64,000 bases of DNA. Origin: Nitritalea halalkaliphila LW7. GTDB lineage: Bacteria; Bacteroidota; Bacteroidia; Cytophagales; Cyclobacteriaceae. Positions 1 to 10,055 of the stretch are shown here, piece by piece. Positions within the stretch are counted from its first letter, which is position 1, and the number at the start of each line of letters is the position of its first letter. Below the pieces are notes generated by a model. It saw only the letters and a program-made list of their open reading frames with translations, was not told where the DNA came from and ran no database searches. The translations under genes were made by a program, and so were the position numbers. Where the stretch lies: NCBI RefSeq assembly GCF_000265075.1, contig NZ_AJYA01000016.1:62001-126000 (forward strand), in the 5' to 3' direction.

Positions 1-1285
1 TTTAGACAGCATAATCTGCTTAAAACCGAGTTTTTCTGCCTCGGAAATGCGGCTTTCGATACGGTTCACGGCTCGGATTTCGCCCCCTAGACCCACTTCT
101 CCTGCGAAACAAAGCGTCTCCGGTACATGCACGTCATCATAGGAGGAAATCAGCGATGCGCAGACGGCCAGATCGAGTGCCGGATCGTCCACCCGTAGGC
201 CTCCAGCCACATTTAAAAAGACATCTTGGGTTCCTAGGCGCATGCCACCACGTTTTTCTAGGACCGCTAAGAGCATGTTGAGCCGCTTCGCATCATGCCC
301 AGTACTACTCCGCTGGGGAGTTCCATAGGTGGCCGTGCTTACTAAAGATTGAATTTCAATCAACAAGGGGCGATTGCCTTCCATCATGCGCCGATCGCCA
401 CACCATGGGCAAGCTCCTCACGCTGCGTCAGCAGAATTTCGGAGGGGTTGGGCACTTGGCGTAGCCCTTCGGCACGCATTTCGTAAATGCCTAACTCTTG
501 GGTGCTACCAAAACGGTTTTTGCTGGTGCGCAGGATGCGGTAGGAGAGGTGGCGGTCCCCTTCGAACTGCAGCACAGTGTCCACCATGTGCTCCAGCACT
601 TTCGGGCCAGCGATGGCACCATCCTTCGTGATGTGACCTATTAAAAAAACGGGCGTATGGCTTTCTTTCGCGAACTTCATCAGCTGCGCGGTACATTCCC
701 GCACTTGGCTCACAGAACCTGCGGCCGACTCCACCTGCGGGCTGGCCAAGGTCTGAATAGAATCGATGATCAGCACCTCCGGCTCTAACTGCTTCACAGC
801 CTGAAAAATGGCTTGCGTATTCGTCTCAGCCAGCAGAAAAAGCTGGTCCGACCGAAACGGCATGCGCAGCGCGCGCATCTTGATCTGCTGCTCACTTTCC
901 TCTCCGGATACATAGAGTACTTTTTGGCGAAGTGTGAGCGCGATTTGTAGCATCAAAGTAGATTTTCCGATGCCTGGTTCTCCCCCGATGAGCACCAGTG
1001 CACCCGGTACGATACCCCCGCCCAGAACACGATTTAACTCTTCATCAGCCGTGTGGAGGCGGCTTTCATGTCTTTCTTCTACATCGAGGAGACGGATGGG
1101 GGCAGATTTTTTGGCCTTCAGGCCACCTGAGGAAATGTCCCGCCACTCACTTTTACCTGGACTATCTTTCTGGACGATTTCTTCCACATAAGTGTTCCAA
1201 GACCCACATGCAGGGCATTTACCCACCCATTTTGGCTCTGAGCCCCACATTCCTGACAGAAAAATGTTGTTTTTACCTTCGCCAT
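1..1285 (-). CDS. radA: DNA repair protein RadA, C-terminus cut by window edge
   Basis: RadA is a RecA-like ATPase that promotes branch migration during recombination. Reading down from the ATG at 1285 one sees MAKVKTTFFCQECGAQS, half of the C4 zinc finger, then CPACGSW after a frame change, the Walker A motif GGEPGIGKST, the RadA-specific KNRFG motif, and a Lon-protease-like C-terminal segment that runs off the left edge (GLGGEIRAVNRIESR). The reading frame is broken near 1237 (a base missing before PKWVGK) and near 386 (between HGVAIGA and MMEGNRPLL). Both breaks are repaired by one base, so I take them as sequence errors. The identification is secure. The ATG at 1285 is preferred over upstream in-frame starts because the zinc finger must begin within about ten residues. 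Confidence 0.93.
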
Positions 1286-1384
1286 ACCCGCTGTTTTCGG
1301 CTGTAAAACTATAGAATTCAGCGCGCATCTGCTAACCGGTAAGCGGAAAAACCGCTGCTAGCCTTTTGGCCGGCAGGCCTTCGG

Positions 1385-2518
1385 TCAATTTCCATGCATG
1401 CGGCGTACGATTCCCTCGAAAAGTGCCACCCCAGTCGGGATTAGCGCATCCGGAAAATCGTAGGTAGGCGCATGCAGTTGAGGCAGTTTTTCCCCCGCAC
1501 CGAGGCCGAAGAGCACCGTGGGCATTTCTGCAGAAAAAACGCCGAAATCCTCCGACCAGCGAAAGGGAATCCGAATATGTTTGGTCTGCAGCTCGAGGGC
1601 CTTCGCCGTCTCGTTTACCTGTTCCCAGGCTTTGGGGTGGTTTGCGTGGCCGCAAAATGCTCTACCAGTCCACCTGACATCCTAGTCCATAGCTCTCTGC
1701 GATGGAGCGGGCCAACTTCTCGCTGTAGCCGCGGAGCTGTTCCAGGGTCTCATCTTCGTAGGCACGCAGGGTGAGCATGATGGTCGCAGCCCTGGAGTAG
1801 TGCCAAAAGCCTGCTGCCGAGCTGTGCATGCACCACGGTCACGAGGCTAAATTTCTTCATGGCATCCGGCAAGTACTGGAGTGCCACGATGGTTTTGCTC
1901 ATGGCTTCCGCTGGACTTAGGCCGTCTTCGGGGTGAGCGGCATGGGCGGTTTTGCCAGATAATTCGATGATCATGCCTACTGAGACTGCCGCAAAACTGT
2001 TTTTTTTTAGCACCACTTCGTGAAGAGGATAGCCAGGTAAGTTGTGTAGCGCAAATGCCGCGTCTATGGCACCAAGCGCCTCAAATTTTTTATCTGCCAG
2101 GATGGCTTGGGCGCCTTCTCCAGTCTCTTCGGCAGGCTGGAAGAGGAGCACCACTTCACCCTTATCCGGGCGCCGGGCTGCTAGCGCTTCACCGAGTCCA
2201 CATAAGATCGCCATGTGGCCATCGTGGCCGCAGAGGTGGCCTTTTTTTGGGTCTTTGCTGGCGTGGGCGAAGGAATTGGTTTCTTGGATCGGAAGACCAT
2301 CCAGCTCTGCACGAAACAGGCTTCTGGGGCCAGGAGCATCTCCTTTAAACACGAAGGCGAGGCCATTTCCACCCAGCGCTTTTTCGGTGTGGTCTGCCTC
2401 TAATTTTCGAAAAAGAAAGAATATGTTCGGCGGTTTGGGACTCTTCCCCCGCTATTTCCGGCTGCTGATGGAGGGCGCGACGTAAGGAACGTAAGCGATT
2501 AAATTGCTCTTTATGCAT
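1385..2518 (-). CDS. M20-family amidohydrolase (N-acyl amino acid / hippurate hydrolase-like), frameshifted
   Basis: Cytoplasmic metallopeptidase-fold hydrolase of the M20D type, which removes an acyl group from amino acid amides; the substrate is not evident. Starting at MHKEQFNRLRSL the family features appear in order: RRALHQQPEIAGEE, ELDGLPIQE, the metal-binding CGHDGHMAIL, the catalytic EETGEGAQ, HNLPG, and the dimerisation segment with GKTAHAAHPEDG. The C-terminal part continues as RWSEDFGVFSAEMPTVLFGL and ends IVRRMHGN. Three frame breaks are seen near 2405, 1811 (one G missing in AGGGCTTT) and 1662. Each is repaired by one base, so the gene is probably intact in the organism. It lies just downstream of radA's start on the same strand but is separately transcribed as far as can be seen. 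Confidence 0.88.
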
Positions 2519-2648
2519 GGTTGTTATAGGTTTAGGATCCTGTTTTGCTGGGCGCAAAAAAAACGCCGAAACTACAATATCCTAATTTTTTTTACCTAAT
2601 TCCAGTTTTTTCAGGTCTTTAGTCCAGGGTGGAGGGCGAAAATGCAGG

Positions 2649-2686
2649 TAGCTGGAATTTTTTTAGCTGGAATTTTGCTACCTTAG
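2649..2686. repeat. Short direct repeat within an inverted repeat, upstream of the CxGC small protein
   Basis: TAGCTGGAATTTT occurs twice in tandem around 2649-2677, and the block is flanked by GGTAGC and GCTACC, so it can also fold. It lies 20-50 bases upstream of the small ORF at 2703, where promoter or leader elements are expected. Its function is unknown; it may only be a slippage duplication. Confidence 0.4.
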
Positions 2687-2702
2687 GGTAAAGAAAAGAA
2701 AT

Positions 2703-2879
2703 ATGAACGAAGCGCAGCGCAAAGCCCTCGAGGCAGAAAAAGCCCGTTTAGAGGCTACCCTCACAGGAGATATGTTTCAGGATATGGATACTAAAGATGC
2801 TATCCATAACATCGACATGCAGTTAAAAGGAGTGAAGCCGATGGACAGCGCGATCGACTGTATCGGTTGTGGAAGCTAA
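2703..2879 (+). CDS. Small acidic/charged protein with C-terminal CxGCGS motif
   Basis: A 58-residue ORF starting MNEAQRKALEAEKARLEATL and ending DSAIDCIGCGS. The N-terminal half is predicted helical and highly charged; the last seven residues carry a Cys-x-x-Cys pair that could bind metal or form a disulfide. Small proteins of this layout, ending in a CxGCGS-like tail, occur in Bacteroidota as conserved hypotheticals as far as I recall; no function is known to me. The stop codon lies 4 bases before the ATG of the pseudouridine synthase at 2884, so the two are very likely cotranscribed. Confidence 0.7.
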   Translation: MNEAQRKALEAEKARLEATLTGDMFQDMDTKDAIHNIDMQLKGVKPMDSAIDCIGCGS

Positions 2880-2883
2880 ATCC

Positions 2884-3561
2884 ATGGTTCCCTACAGATA
2901 TTTTGTTTTGTACAAGCCTTTTGGCATCCTCAGTCAGTTTTCGGGTGAGCCCGAGACTACCTTAGGGTGGCTTTTTCCTTTTCCGAAAGAGGTGTATCCG
3001 GTGGGACGCCTGGATAAAGACAGCGAAGGCTTGCTACTCCTCACAGACGATAAGGCTCTGAACGAATATCTCCTACACCCTAGTCATGGGCACAGCAGGA
3101 CTTATTATGTGCAGGTGGAGGGTATTCCTTCGCAGGAGGCCCTGCAGGCCCTTGCAGATGGGGTGACTATTCGTGTGGACGGTAGAGAGCACCTCACACT
3201 GCCCGCAGAAGCGGCCTTGCTCCCGTCTCTACCCGAGCTGCCAGAACGCCATCCGCCTATTCGCTTTCGCAAATCTGTGCCAGATAGTTGGCTTTCGCTT
3301 CGTCTGGTGGAAGGGAAAAACAGGCAGGTACGCCGTATGACAGCAGCAGTCGGATTACCTACGCTCCGGCTGGTGCGCTGGAGTATGGAGGAGCTTGATA
3401 TCGCGGGTTATCAGGTGGGAGAGGTGCGCGAATTCGAGCAGGAAACGCTTTTTCAACTGTTAAAAATTGATAAAAAGCGCTTGTATGCGGCCAAGCGCTC
3501 CGAGAAGTTAGGAGGAGTTCGTAATTTCACCCGAACAAAGCCGCGAAAAGGAGGGAGATAA
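2884..3561 (+). CDS. rluE: 23S rRNA pseudouridine synthase, RluE type
   Basis: Modifies a uridine in 23S rRNA to pseudouridine. The protein (about 225 residues from the ATG at 2884) begins YRYFVLYKPFGILSQFSG and carries the RsuA/RluB/RluE family catalytic motif GRLDKDSEGLLLLTDD, in which the Asp after GRL is the catalytic residue, followed by RTYYVQVEGIP, GKNRQVRRMTAAVGLPTLRL and a short basic tail. No S4 RNA-binding domain precedes the catalytic domain, which fits RluE rather than RsuA or RluB. A GTG at 2869 would add five residues but overlaps the preceding gene. The basic tail (TRTKPRKGGR) may help bind RNA. Frame is intact. Confidence 0.88.
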   Translation: MVPYRYFVLYKPFGILSQFSGEPETTLGWLFPFPKEVYPVGRLDKDSEGLLLLTDDKALNEYLLHPSHGHSRTYYVQVEGIPSQEALQALADGVTIRVDGREHLTLPAEAALLPSLPELPERHPPIRFRKSVPDSWLSLRLVEGKNRQVRRMTAAVGLPTLRLVRWSMEELDIAGYQVGEVREFEQETLFQLLKIDKKRLYAAKRSEKLGGVRNFTRTKPRKGGR

Positions 3562-3694
3562 AGCCTTTTATCACAAATCGTCGGCGGATTTTTGCCGTAA
3601 GGCATAATTTATACTAATTTTAGACGTTTCTTACGTTTCGGAGTCTAATGGGCTTTCGGACCGAAGTCTATCGCATTTCATAATTCGCTTAAAC

Positions 3695-4666
3695 ATGCAT
3701 CAGGAGCAAATCCAAGAGGTATTACAGGAGGTTAAAAAAGTCGTAGTCGGTCAAGACAGAATGGTAAACCGTCTGTTAATCGGCCTCTTCACGAACGGAC
3801 ATATTTTATTAGAAGGGGTGCCGGGTCTAGCGAAAACCCTGACGGTAAATACGCTGGCAAAAGTGCTGAAGCTGGATTTCCAACGGATACAGTTTACCCC
3901 GGATCTTCTTCCTTCCGACTTAATCGGAACGATGATTTATAATCAGCAGGAGTCCAACTTTGAGGTAAAAAAGGGACCTATTTTCGCTAATATCATATTA
4001 GCCGATGAGGTGAACCGTTCTCCCGCTAAGGTGCAGTCGGCGCTGTTAGAAGCCATGCAGGAAAAGCAGGTCACGATAGGGGAGACCACGTTTCTTTTAG
4101 ACAGACCCTTCCTAGTTTTAGCTACCCAAAACCCAGTGGATCAGGAAGGTACTTACCCACTGCCAGAGGCACAGGTCGATCGTTTTATGATGAAAGTGCA
4201 TATCGACTACCCGACGAAAGAAGATGAACTTGAAGTGATGCGTCGTATGGCGAACTTACAGTTTTCGGCACAGATAAATCCGATCTTAGGCAAGGAAGAA
4301 ATTTTCGCTATTCGGGATAAAATTAACCAAGTGAAGGTAGCAGAGCCCTTAGAGAAATACATAATCGAGCTGGTTTTTGCTACGCGTTATCCGAGCCAGT
4401 ACGGCTTAAAAGAAGAAGCGAAATACATACAGTTTGGGGTTTCTCCGCGTGCTAGTATCAACTTAAATCTAGCCGCTCGTGCAGTGGCCCTTCTAGACGG
4501 CAGGGATTATGTGCTTCCGGAGGACATTAAGGAAATCGCAGAAGATGTCTTAAACCATCGGATCATCTTGAATTATGAGGCGGAAGCAGATCATGTTAAT
4601 AGTCGTGATCTGGTGAAAACACTTTTAGATAAAATTCCAATCAATAAATCCGTGGCGTATAACTAA
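3695..4666 (+). CDS. MoxR-family AAA+ ATPase
   Basis: A 323-residue intact ATPase. Visible are Walker A (GVPGLAKT, the usual MoxR variant of GxxGxGKT), the MoxR-typical QRIQFTPDLLPSDLIG, Walker B with ILADEVNRSPAKVQSALLEAMQE, sensor 1 in LATQNPVDQEGTYPLPEAQ and the arginine in DRFMMK, and the C-terminal lid domain with GVSPRASINL. MoxR proteins act as chaperone-like remodelers that insert cofactors or mature partner proteins, usually next to DUF58 and von Willebrand factor A genes. None of those partners is next to it here: the following gene is a TonB-dependent receptor on the far side of a terminator, so its partner cannot be named. Confidence 0.92.
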   Translation: MHQEQIQEVLQEVKKVVVGQDRMVNRLLIGLFTNGHILLEGVPGLAKTLTVNTLAKVLKLDFQRIQFTPDLLPSDLIGTMIYNQQESNFEVKKGPIFANIILADEVNRSPAKVQSALLEAMQEKQVTIGETTFLLDRPFLVLATQNPVDQEGTYPLPEAQVDRFMMKVHIDYPTKEDELEVMRRMANLQFSAQINPILGKEEIFAIRDKINQVKVAEPLEKYIIELVFATRYPSQYGLKEEAKYIQFGVSPRASINLNLAARAVALLDGRDYVLPEDIKEIAEDVLNHRIILNYEAEADHVNSRDLVKTLLDKIPINKSVAYN

Positions 4667-4734
4667 TGCCTATTTCGGCTTGCGAACTAAAAATGTACGC
4701 TTTCCGGGGTATCTGTTGTTGGTACCCTTAGCTG

Positions 4735-4773
4735 AAAGGACTTAAGACGCCTTTGGTTTTAAGTCCTTTTTTT
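4735..4773 (+). terminator. Rho-independent terminator after the MoxR gene
   Basis: AAGGACTTAA and TTAAGTCCTT form a ten-pair stem around a short loop, followed directly by a T-run. It lies about 70 bases past the MoxR stop and separates it from the receptor gene. The rest of the 307-base gap (4667-4973) is AT-rich and shows no ORF. Confidence 0.85.
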
Positions 4774-4973
4774 CATTTGGTAACTTTTTGTTCACACAGA
4801 AACCTGTATTTTCGCTAGGATTTAGCAGTAATCCTAATAATCTTCGGTTTCATGTTAATTTTTTTGCTTTTATTCGGTTATTTGAACGATAAAATGTAAC
4901 GAATCCGTAAAACCCTTTTTCATCTTTCAGTTGAAATCCTCCGCACCTTTGCATCGATCTAACATGCTGTGCG

Positions 4974-7795
4974 ATGGTACGAATTATACCCCTAGTTTTA
5001 TCCTTTTATTTCTTAAGCCTCGGCTGGCTCTATGCGCAGTCGGGCAGTGTACGTGGAGTCGTTAAGGACTTTGCTACTGGCGAAACGATTATCGGTGCGA
5101 ATGTCTTCCTCGAGGGCACGGGTATCGGTGTGGCTACTGGCTTAGACGGTGATTTTGAGTTGGCTAAAATCGAGCCCGGTCGCTATAATCTGGTCGTATC
5201 TTTTATTTCCTATAAGACGATGCGCTTCGAAAACATCGAAGTATTTTCAGAAAAAGCCACGACCGTACAGGTAGAGCTGCAAGAAGACTTAGGCGACCTG
5301 GGCGAGGTGCTGGTGATGGCCAGTAGAGAAACAGGGTCCGCCATCGCGGTGGTTTCGGAGATTCGAAATTCTCTCCAGGTTGTGAGTGGCATCTCTTCTG
5401 ACCAGATTAAGCTGTCCCAGGACGGTAATGCGGCGCAGGTGATGAAGCGTGTTTCAGGTGTGAGTATCGTCGATAATAAATTTGTGCGCGTTCGCGGTGT
5501 GGATGACCGCTATAACGTTGTGATGATTAACAATGCCCTGGCACCGAGCACACAGGTAGATAAGCGCACTTTTTCTTTCGATCTGATTCCAAGTGATTAT
5601 CTCGATCGGATGATGATCTACAAGTCTCCCTCTCCAGAGGTTCCGGGCGATTTTGCCGGAGGCATGGTAAAAGTTTTTACCAAAAATACGGTTGACGAGG
5701 ATTTTTTAACTTTCGGCATGGGCTTCGGCTATCGTGCTGGAACCACCTTAAATACACATAAGACCACAGAGACATCGCCAACAGATTTTTTAGGTTTTGA
5801 TAGTTCCCGAGGCTTCCAGCAGGCTTTCCGACTACAGAAACGCTTACCAGTACTTCTACTACGAGCCCAGCTCGATTCGAAGCGGCTCGCCTACTGGATA
5901 ATAATTATACCATTCAAGAAAGAACAGCCACCCCAAATGCCAGCTTCGGACTGGGCTACGGAAAAACCTGGCGCCTACGCAGTGGAAATGCCACCCTTTC
6001 CACAGTAAATAGCCTTGGCTGGGCGCAAGACTATCAGTTTTTCCAAGCCGAACGTAACCGATACTTTTTTCCAGTGCCTGGAGAAATTACCGAAAAGCGG
6101 GACAGCTACCTCGACGACTATCATGCGAAAAGCCATGAGGTCTCCCTGCTCTCCAACTGGCAACTTCGACTGAGTCCTTACACGAAGTTCTCTTTCCGCA
6201 ACATGCTGAATGTAACGGGCACGAACGAGACGATTATTCGTAATGGATTCGATTTCGTGCAGCGGACAGAAGGTGCGCGCGATTATGCTTTTCGCTATGA
6301 AAGCCGTGCACTTTATGCGGGGCAGCTCGAAGGAATCCACCTTTCTCGCGATGAGATGACGAAAGTCAACTGGGTGTTAGGAGGCAACTGGGTGCAGCAT
6401 CAAGAGCCTGATTTCCGAAGACTTCGCTCTACGTTTAATGCAGAAGGTACAGAGGGACAGTTTGTATTCATTGACCCGCCTGCTTCTAGTCCCCAGGATA
6501 TGGGCCGTTACTTTGGATATTTAAGTGACTGGGGTTTAAGCCAGGGGCTTAATTTCGAAAAGAAATTCGCTGGCGTAGAAAAAGACCGGCCACGTATCTT
6601 CCGTGCGGGCTACTTAGCGGACTATAAGGCACGAGATTTTAACGCCCGCTACATCAGTACGGTATTTCCGGGGACACACGATTTCGCTAACCGGGAGCGC
6701 CTGATTCGTTTGCCTTTAGAAGAGATTTTCGCACCAGAAAATTTCCGTGCAGGTGATGGCTGGAGCATATTAGAAGGTACTCGAGCTACGGATGCCTACG
6801 AGGCGCAGACATTTATCGGTGCTGGCTATGTAGGTGGGGTATATCCTATCGGGGCGTTTAACTTAAGTGGAGGTTTACGTACAGAATACAGTGTGCAGCA
6901 GTTAGATAGCCGAAATCAGTTAGGCCCGGTACGTGTGGATACCCGAAAACTCGCTGCGCTTCCTTCCCTTAACGTGGATTACAACTTTACTCAGAAATCG
7001 CTTATTCGCGCAGGATACGGCCGTACCTTAAACCGTCCTGAGTTTCGTGAGTTCGCACCTTTCCTCTATTACAGCTTTGAATTCTTAGCCGGTTTCTTCG
7101 GGAATCCTGATTTAGAGATCGCGACCATCGATAATTTCGACCTGCGCTATGAATTTTATCCGAATGAAGGGGAGATGTTCAGCATCGGCGCTTTCTATAA
7201 GTTTTTCCAGAACCCCATCGAAACTGTTCAGCAGAATGTAACGGAGCAGCTGCAGTTCACCTATGCGAATGCAGTAGATGCCACGGTGTACGGAATCGAG
7301 TTTGAGGGAAGAAAAGCCCTTTCCACGCTCACGGACATACCCGTGATTAAGGACCTCTCCTTTAATGTGAATGCCAGCTTGATCTGGTCAGAAGTTTTCT
7401 TGGGCGATGATGTCCGCTTCCAAGATGCGCGACGTGCCCTTCAAGGTCAGTCTCCTTATGTCTTAAACGCAGGCCTATTTTATAATAACCTGGCTAGTGA
7501 CCTGAATGTAGGTGTAGCCTATAACGTAACAGGCCCACGTATTTTCGTGGCAGGAAATGCAAATAATCCTGAAATTTATGAGCTTCCCCGTCATCAGGTA
7601 GACCTTACAGTAAGCAAGGTTTTCCGCGACCGCACCACGCTAAAGGTAGGTATCCAAGACCTGCTCAACTACCAGTACCGCTTTTTCCAAGATTCTAACT
7701 TCGATCGACGCATCGACACGGCTATCGACGACCCGATGTATCTCTGGAGAAGAGGAACCCTGTATTCCGCATCACTTACTTATAGAATCAAATAA
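4974..7795 (+). CDS. TonB-dependent outer-membrane receptor, frameshifted
   Basis: Outer-membrane 22-strand barrel that imports a scarce ligand using TonB energy. The product begins with a signal peptide (MVRIIPLVLSFYFLSLGWLY, then AQSG), followed by a carboxypeptidase-regulatory-like domain (GVVKDFATGETIIGANVFLE, residues about 25-110), the plug (IKLSQDGNAAQVMKRVSGVS ... VRVRGVDDRYNVVMINN) and a barrel ending in RRGTLYSASLTYRIK. The frame breaks near 5828 and again between about 5870 and 5900; homology continues in the third frame through 6074 and on to the stop, so the gene is about 940 codons long when repaired. It has no SusD partner; the neighbour at 7822 is a lipoprotein 26 bases downstream, making a receptor-lipoprotein pair. 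The ligand cannot be told from sequence. Confidence 0.9.
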
Positions 7796-7821
7796 ATTTT
7801 TACTACCAATTGATTAGTACC

Positions 7822-9249
7822 ATGAAAAATCTATTCAAAATCCTTGCATTAGCGGCCTTTACCGCGGTGACAGCAGCGTGTAGCGATGATGCTCCAGCGC
7901 CGATCGTAGATGAACCGGGAGAGCCGGATCAGGAGCTACTAGTAGATCTAGAGGGCAATTTAGCTACCCAGACATTGACTGCTGACAAGCAGTACCTATT
8001 AAAAGGCCAAGTATTCGTTCGCGATGGGCAGACGGTAACGATCGAGCCAGGAACGGTTATCTACGGCGAAAAACGCTCTAAAGGAACACTTATCGTTGAC
8101 AGAGGGGGTAAGTTAATCGCGAGAGGTACTAAAGAGAAGCCGATTATCATGACTTCCGCTCAGCGTCCAGGTGAGCGTGACCGTTCCGACTGGGGTGGTT
8201 TGGTGATCGCCGGTCGTGCGAAAACGAACCAGATCGACCCTGCCGTGGAAGGTATCGACCCGATTTTGATCTTCGGTGGAGAAAACGATAACGATAACTC
8301 AGGTGAATACGAGTACATCCGCGTGGAATATGCAGGTATCGAGCTGACACCAAATAACGAAACCAACTCCATCACCATGGCTGGTGTGGGCAAAGCTACC
8401 TTTATGGAGCACCTGATGGTTTCTTTCGGTGGTGATGACGGTTTCGAGTGGTTCGGCGGAAACGTGGACGGTCGTTACTTCATTTCACATTCTACCTGGG
8501 ATGATGATTTAGACGTAGATTTCGGTTACAGCGGAAACGTACAGTTTGCACTAGTAGTAAGAAACCCTTTCTATGCCGATCAGTCGCAGTCAAATGCTTT
8601 CGAGTGTGATAACGGACCTAACGATAACGATGTGCAGCCTTACACTACAGGTACATTCTCTAACGTTACCGTGTACGGACCACGTGACCGCGTAGGTCGC
8701 TCTATCTCCGGAAATAACTTCCACGCGATCGATTTAAGAAGAAGAACAGCAGTTTCTATCTTCAACACCGTCTTAACAGGTTTCCCTACAGGTGTTCGTT
8801 TTAACACAGCTTCCGTAACTACACAATACCGCGCAGGCACCGGAGTTCTAGCCAATAACATCATTGTAAATCCAAATGCACACTTTGCTGCCGGTGGTGG
8901 TGCTGATGTGAAAGACGTAGAAGAAATCTGGACCGCTTCGAATGAGACCTTCTCTTTACCTGCAGCCGATGGGCCTTGGGAAGATTTCTATCGTGAATTA
9001 GGTCTACGACCGGAAAACTTCTTCGCGCGCTATACCGTAAGTACCTATCCTTCAAATCCAAACTTCGCATTACTTCCTAACGGAACCCTTGCTACTGGTG
9101 CATCTTTCGATAACGCCAAGTTTAACGAGCCGGGAAGAACCAACTTCTTCGATAAAAACGTGCCATTCATCGGTGCTTTCGGTAGCACAGACTGGACGGA
9201 TGGCTGGGCAGAATTCAGCCCACTTGAGATCGATTACACTAAGATGTAA
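7822..9249 (+). CDS. Surface lipoprotein with parallel beta-helix-like segments, partner of the TonB receptor
   Basis: A 475-residue intact protein starting MKNLFKILALAAF with a lipobox ending TAAC followed by SDD, so it is exported and lipidated; the acidic residues after the Cys suggest surface exposure. The N-terminal third (VTIEPGTVIYGEKRSKGTLI, GGKLIARGTKEKPIIMTSA) has the short repeated strand pattern of right-handed beta-helices, and further strand-turn repeats with many Asn and Gly follow. Proteins of this type follow TonB receptors in Bacteroidota, but I do not know a demonstrated function; ligand capture on the cell surface is the inference. It starts 26 bases after the receptor's stop with no terminator between, so the two form one operon. 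ATG at 7822 is chosen over 7810 because the signal peptide then starts with MKN. Confidence 0.82.
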   Translation: MKNLFKILALAAFTAVTAACSDDAPAPIVDEPGEPDQELLVDLEGNLATQTLTADKQYLLKGQVFVRDGQTVTIEPGTVIYGEKRSKGTLIVDRGGKLIARGTKEKPIIMTSAQRPGERDRSDWGGLVIAGRAKTNQIDPAVEGIDPILIFGGENDNDNSGEYEYIRVEYAGIELTPNNETNSITMAGVGKATFMEHLMVSFGGDDGFEWFGGNVDGRYFISHSTWDDDLDVDFGYSGNVQFALVVRNPFYADQSQSNAFECDNGPNDNDVQPYTTGTFSNVTVYGPRDRVGRSISGNNFHAIDLRRRTAVSIFNTVLTGFPTGVRFNTASVTTQYRAGTGVLANNIIVNPNAHFAAGGGADVKDVEEIWTASNETFSLPAADGPWEDFYRELGLRPENFFARYTVSTYPSNPNFALLPNGTLATGASFDNAKFNEPGRTNFFDKNVPFIGAFGSTDWTDGWAEFSPLEIDYTKM

Positions 9250-9283
9250 GTTGTTCTCAACCCCGAACACGCTTTAATCATCA

Positions 9284-9308
9284 GGGCTGCGCGCGTAGGC
9301 AGCAGCCC
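9284..9308 (+). terminator. Possible terminator hairpin after the receptor-lipoprotein operon
   Basis: GGGCTGC and GCAGCCC pair across an eleven-base loop, 35 bases past the lipoprotein stop. The following bases are CTTCCTTCCTTTAAT rather than a clean T-run, so termination efficiency is doubtful. Confidence 0.4.
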
Positions 9309-9336
9309 CTTCCTTCCTTTAATATCCCCGCTGTAT

Positions 9337-9924
9337 ATGTTGAACGTACGTACCTTAGTTCTTTTTTTAAGCCTTGTAGGCCTTTTCAGCCAGTGTAAGC
9401 CATCCAGCCCCTACAGCCCGGAGCAGCTTAGTTCCCGTGAGCAGCATAGCCTACTGCTGAGTAGCATCCGCTATTTGGGCCATTTGCCTAAAAAAGCCAA
9501 CCATGACACCAAATTTCAACCTGTTTACGACACCTATTATAGCCAGTTGGCACTGGATTACACAGTGGAAGCCTATTTTCAGGACGATACTTATGAGTAT
9601 TTCTTGGCCAGCCGCATTGCTCCCTCTCTAAAAGTAAAAAAAAGTCGCCACAGGAGTGAAAATTCAGCGAAATGCAGATGGCCAGCTTCTCCACTACGAG
9701 GAAGTATTCCGTACTTGGAAGTTTGAAGAAGAGGAGCTCCTCGAAAAAGGTCTCTTTCTCTTCGACCGAATGGTTCGTGGTGAAGATTTGACCCTTATCT
9801 GCCGCAGTATTCCGGTGATGAAGAGTACATCGAGTTTCCCGATCAGCGGGTGTATTTCGATGTAGAAGCCCGTAGATGGCTGGTGCGCTCTGCTGTGCAG
9901 GAAGATAGCCTTGGCCTCTTGTAA
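9337..9924 (+). CDS. Small lipoprotein of unknown function, frameshifted
   Basis: Starts MLNVRTLVLFLSLVGLF with lipobox SQC, so it is an exported lipoprotein of roughly 195 residues. No family is recognised. Reading continues through two frame changes: near 9643 (in an A-run, SLKVKK to VKIQRNADGQLLHYEEV) and near 9795 (to SGDEEYIEFPDQRVYFDVEA), and it ends RSAVQEDSLGLL. The continuity of charged, strand-like sequence across the breaks and their location in homopolymers argue for sequence errors rather than decay. It sits 87 bases after the TonB-receptor partner lipoprotein on the same strand and could be the third gene of that operon. Confidence 0.6.
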
Positions 9925-10055
9925 GGGGTACCGAGGAGTCCGAAAACCGAACTTGAGCCTTTGCTGTGCGCTGCAGCGAAGCTTTTTTGCGCCCCGGCGC
10001 AAAACTTTATCCTCAGTCGCCCACCAATCCGACCATTTTATTTAATTTTGCAGCT

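Noticed and set aside
1332-1655. Minus-strand ORF MRPRKPPQSLG
   Set aside because: It is the wrong frame of the M20 hydrolase; the correct frame reads RWSEDFGVFSAEMPTVLFGL across the same bases.
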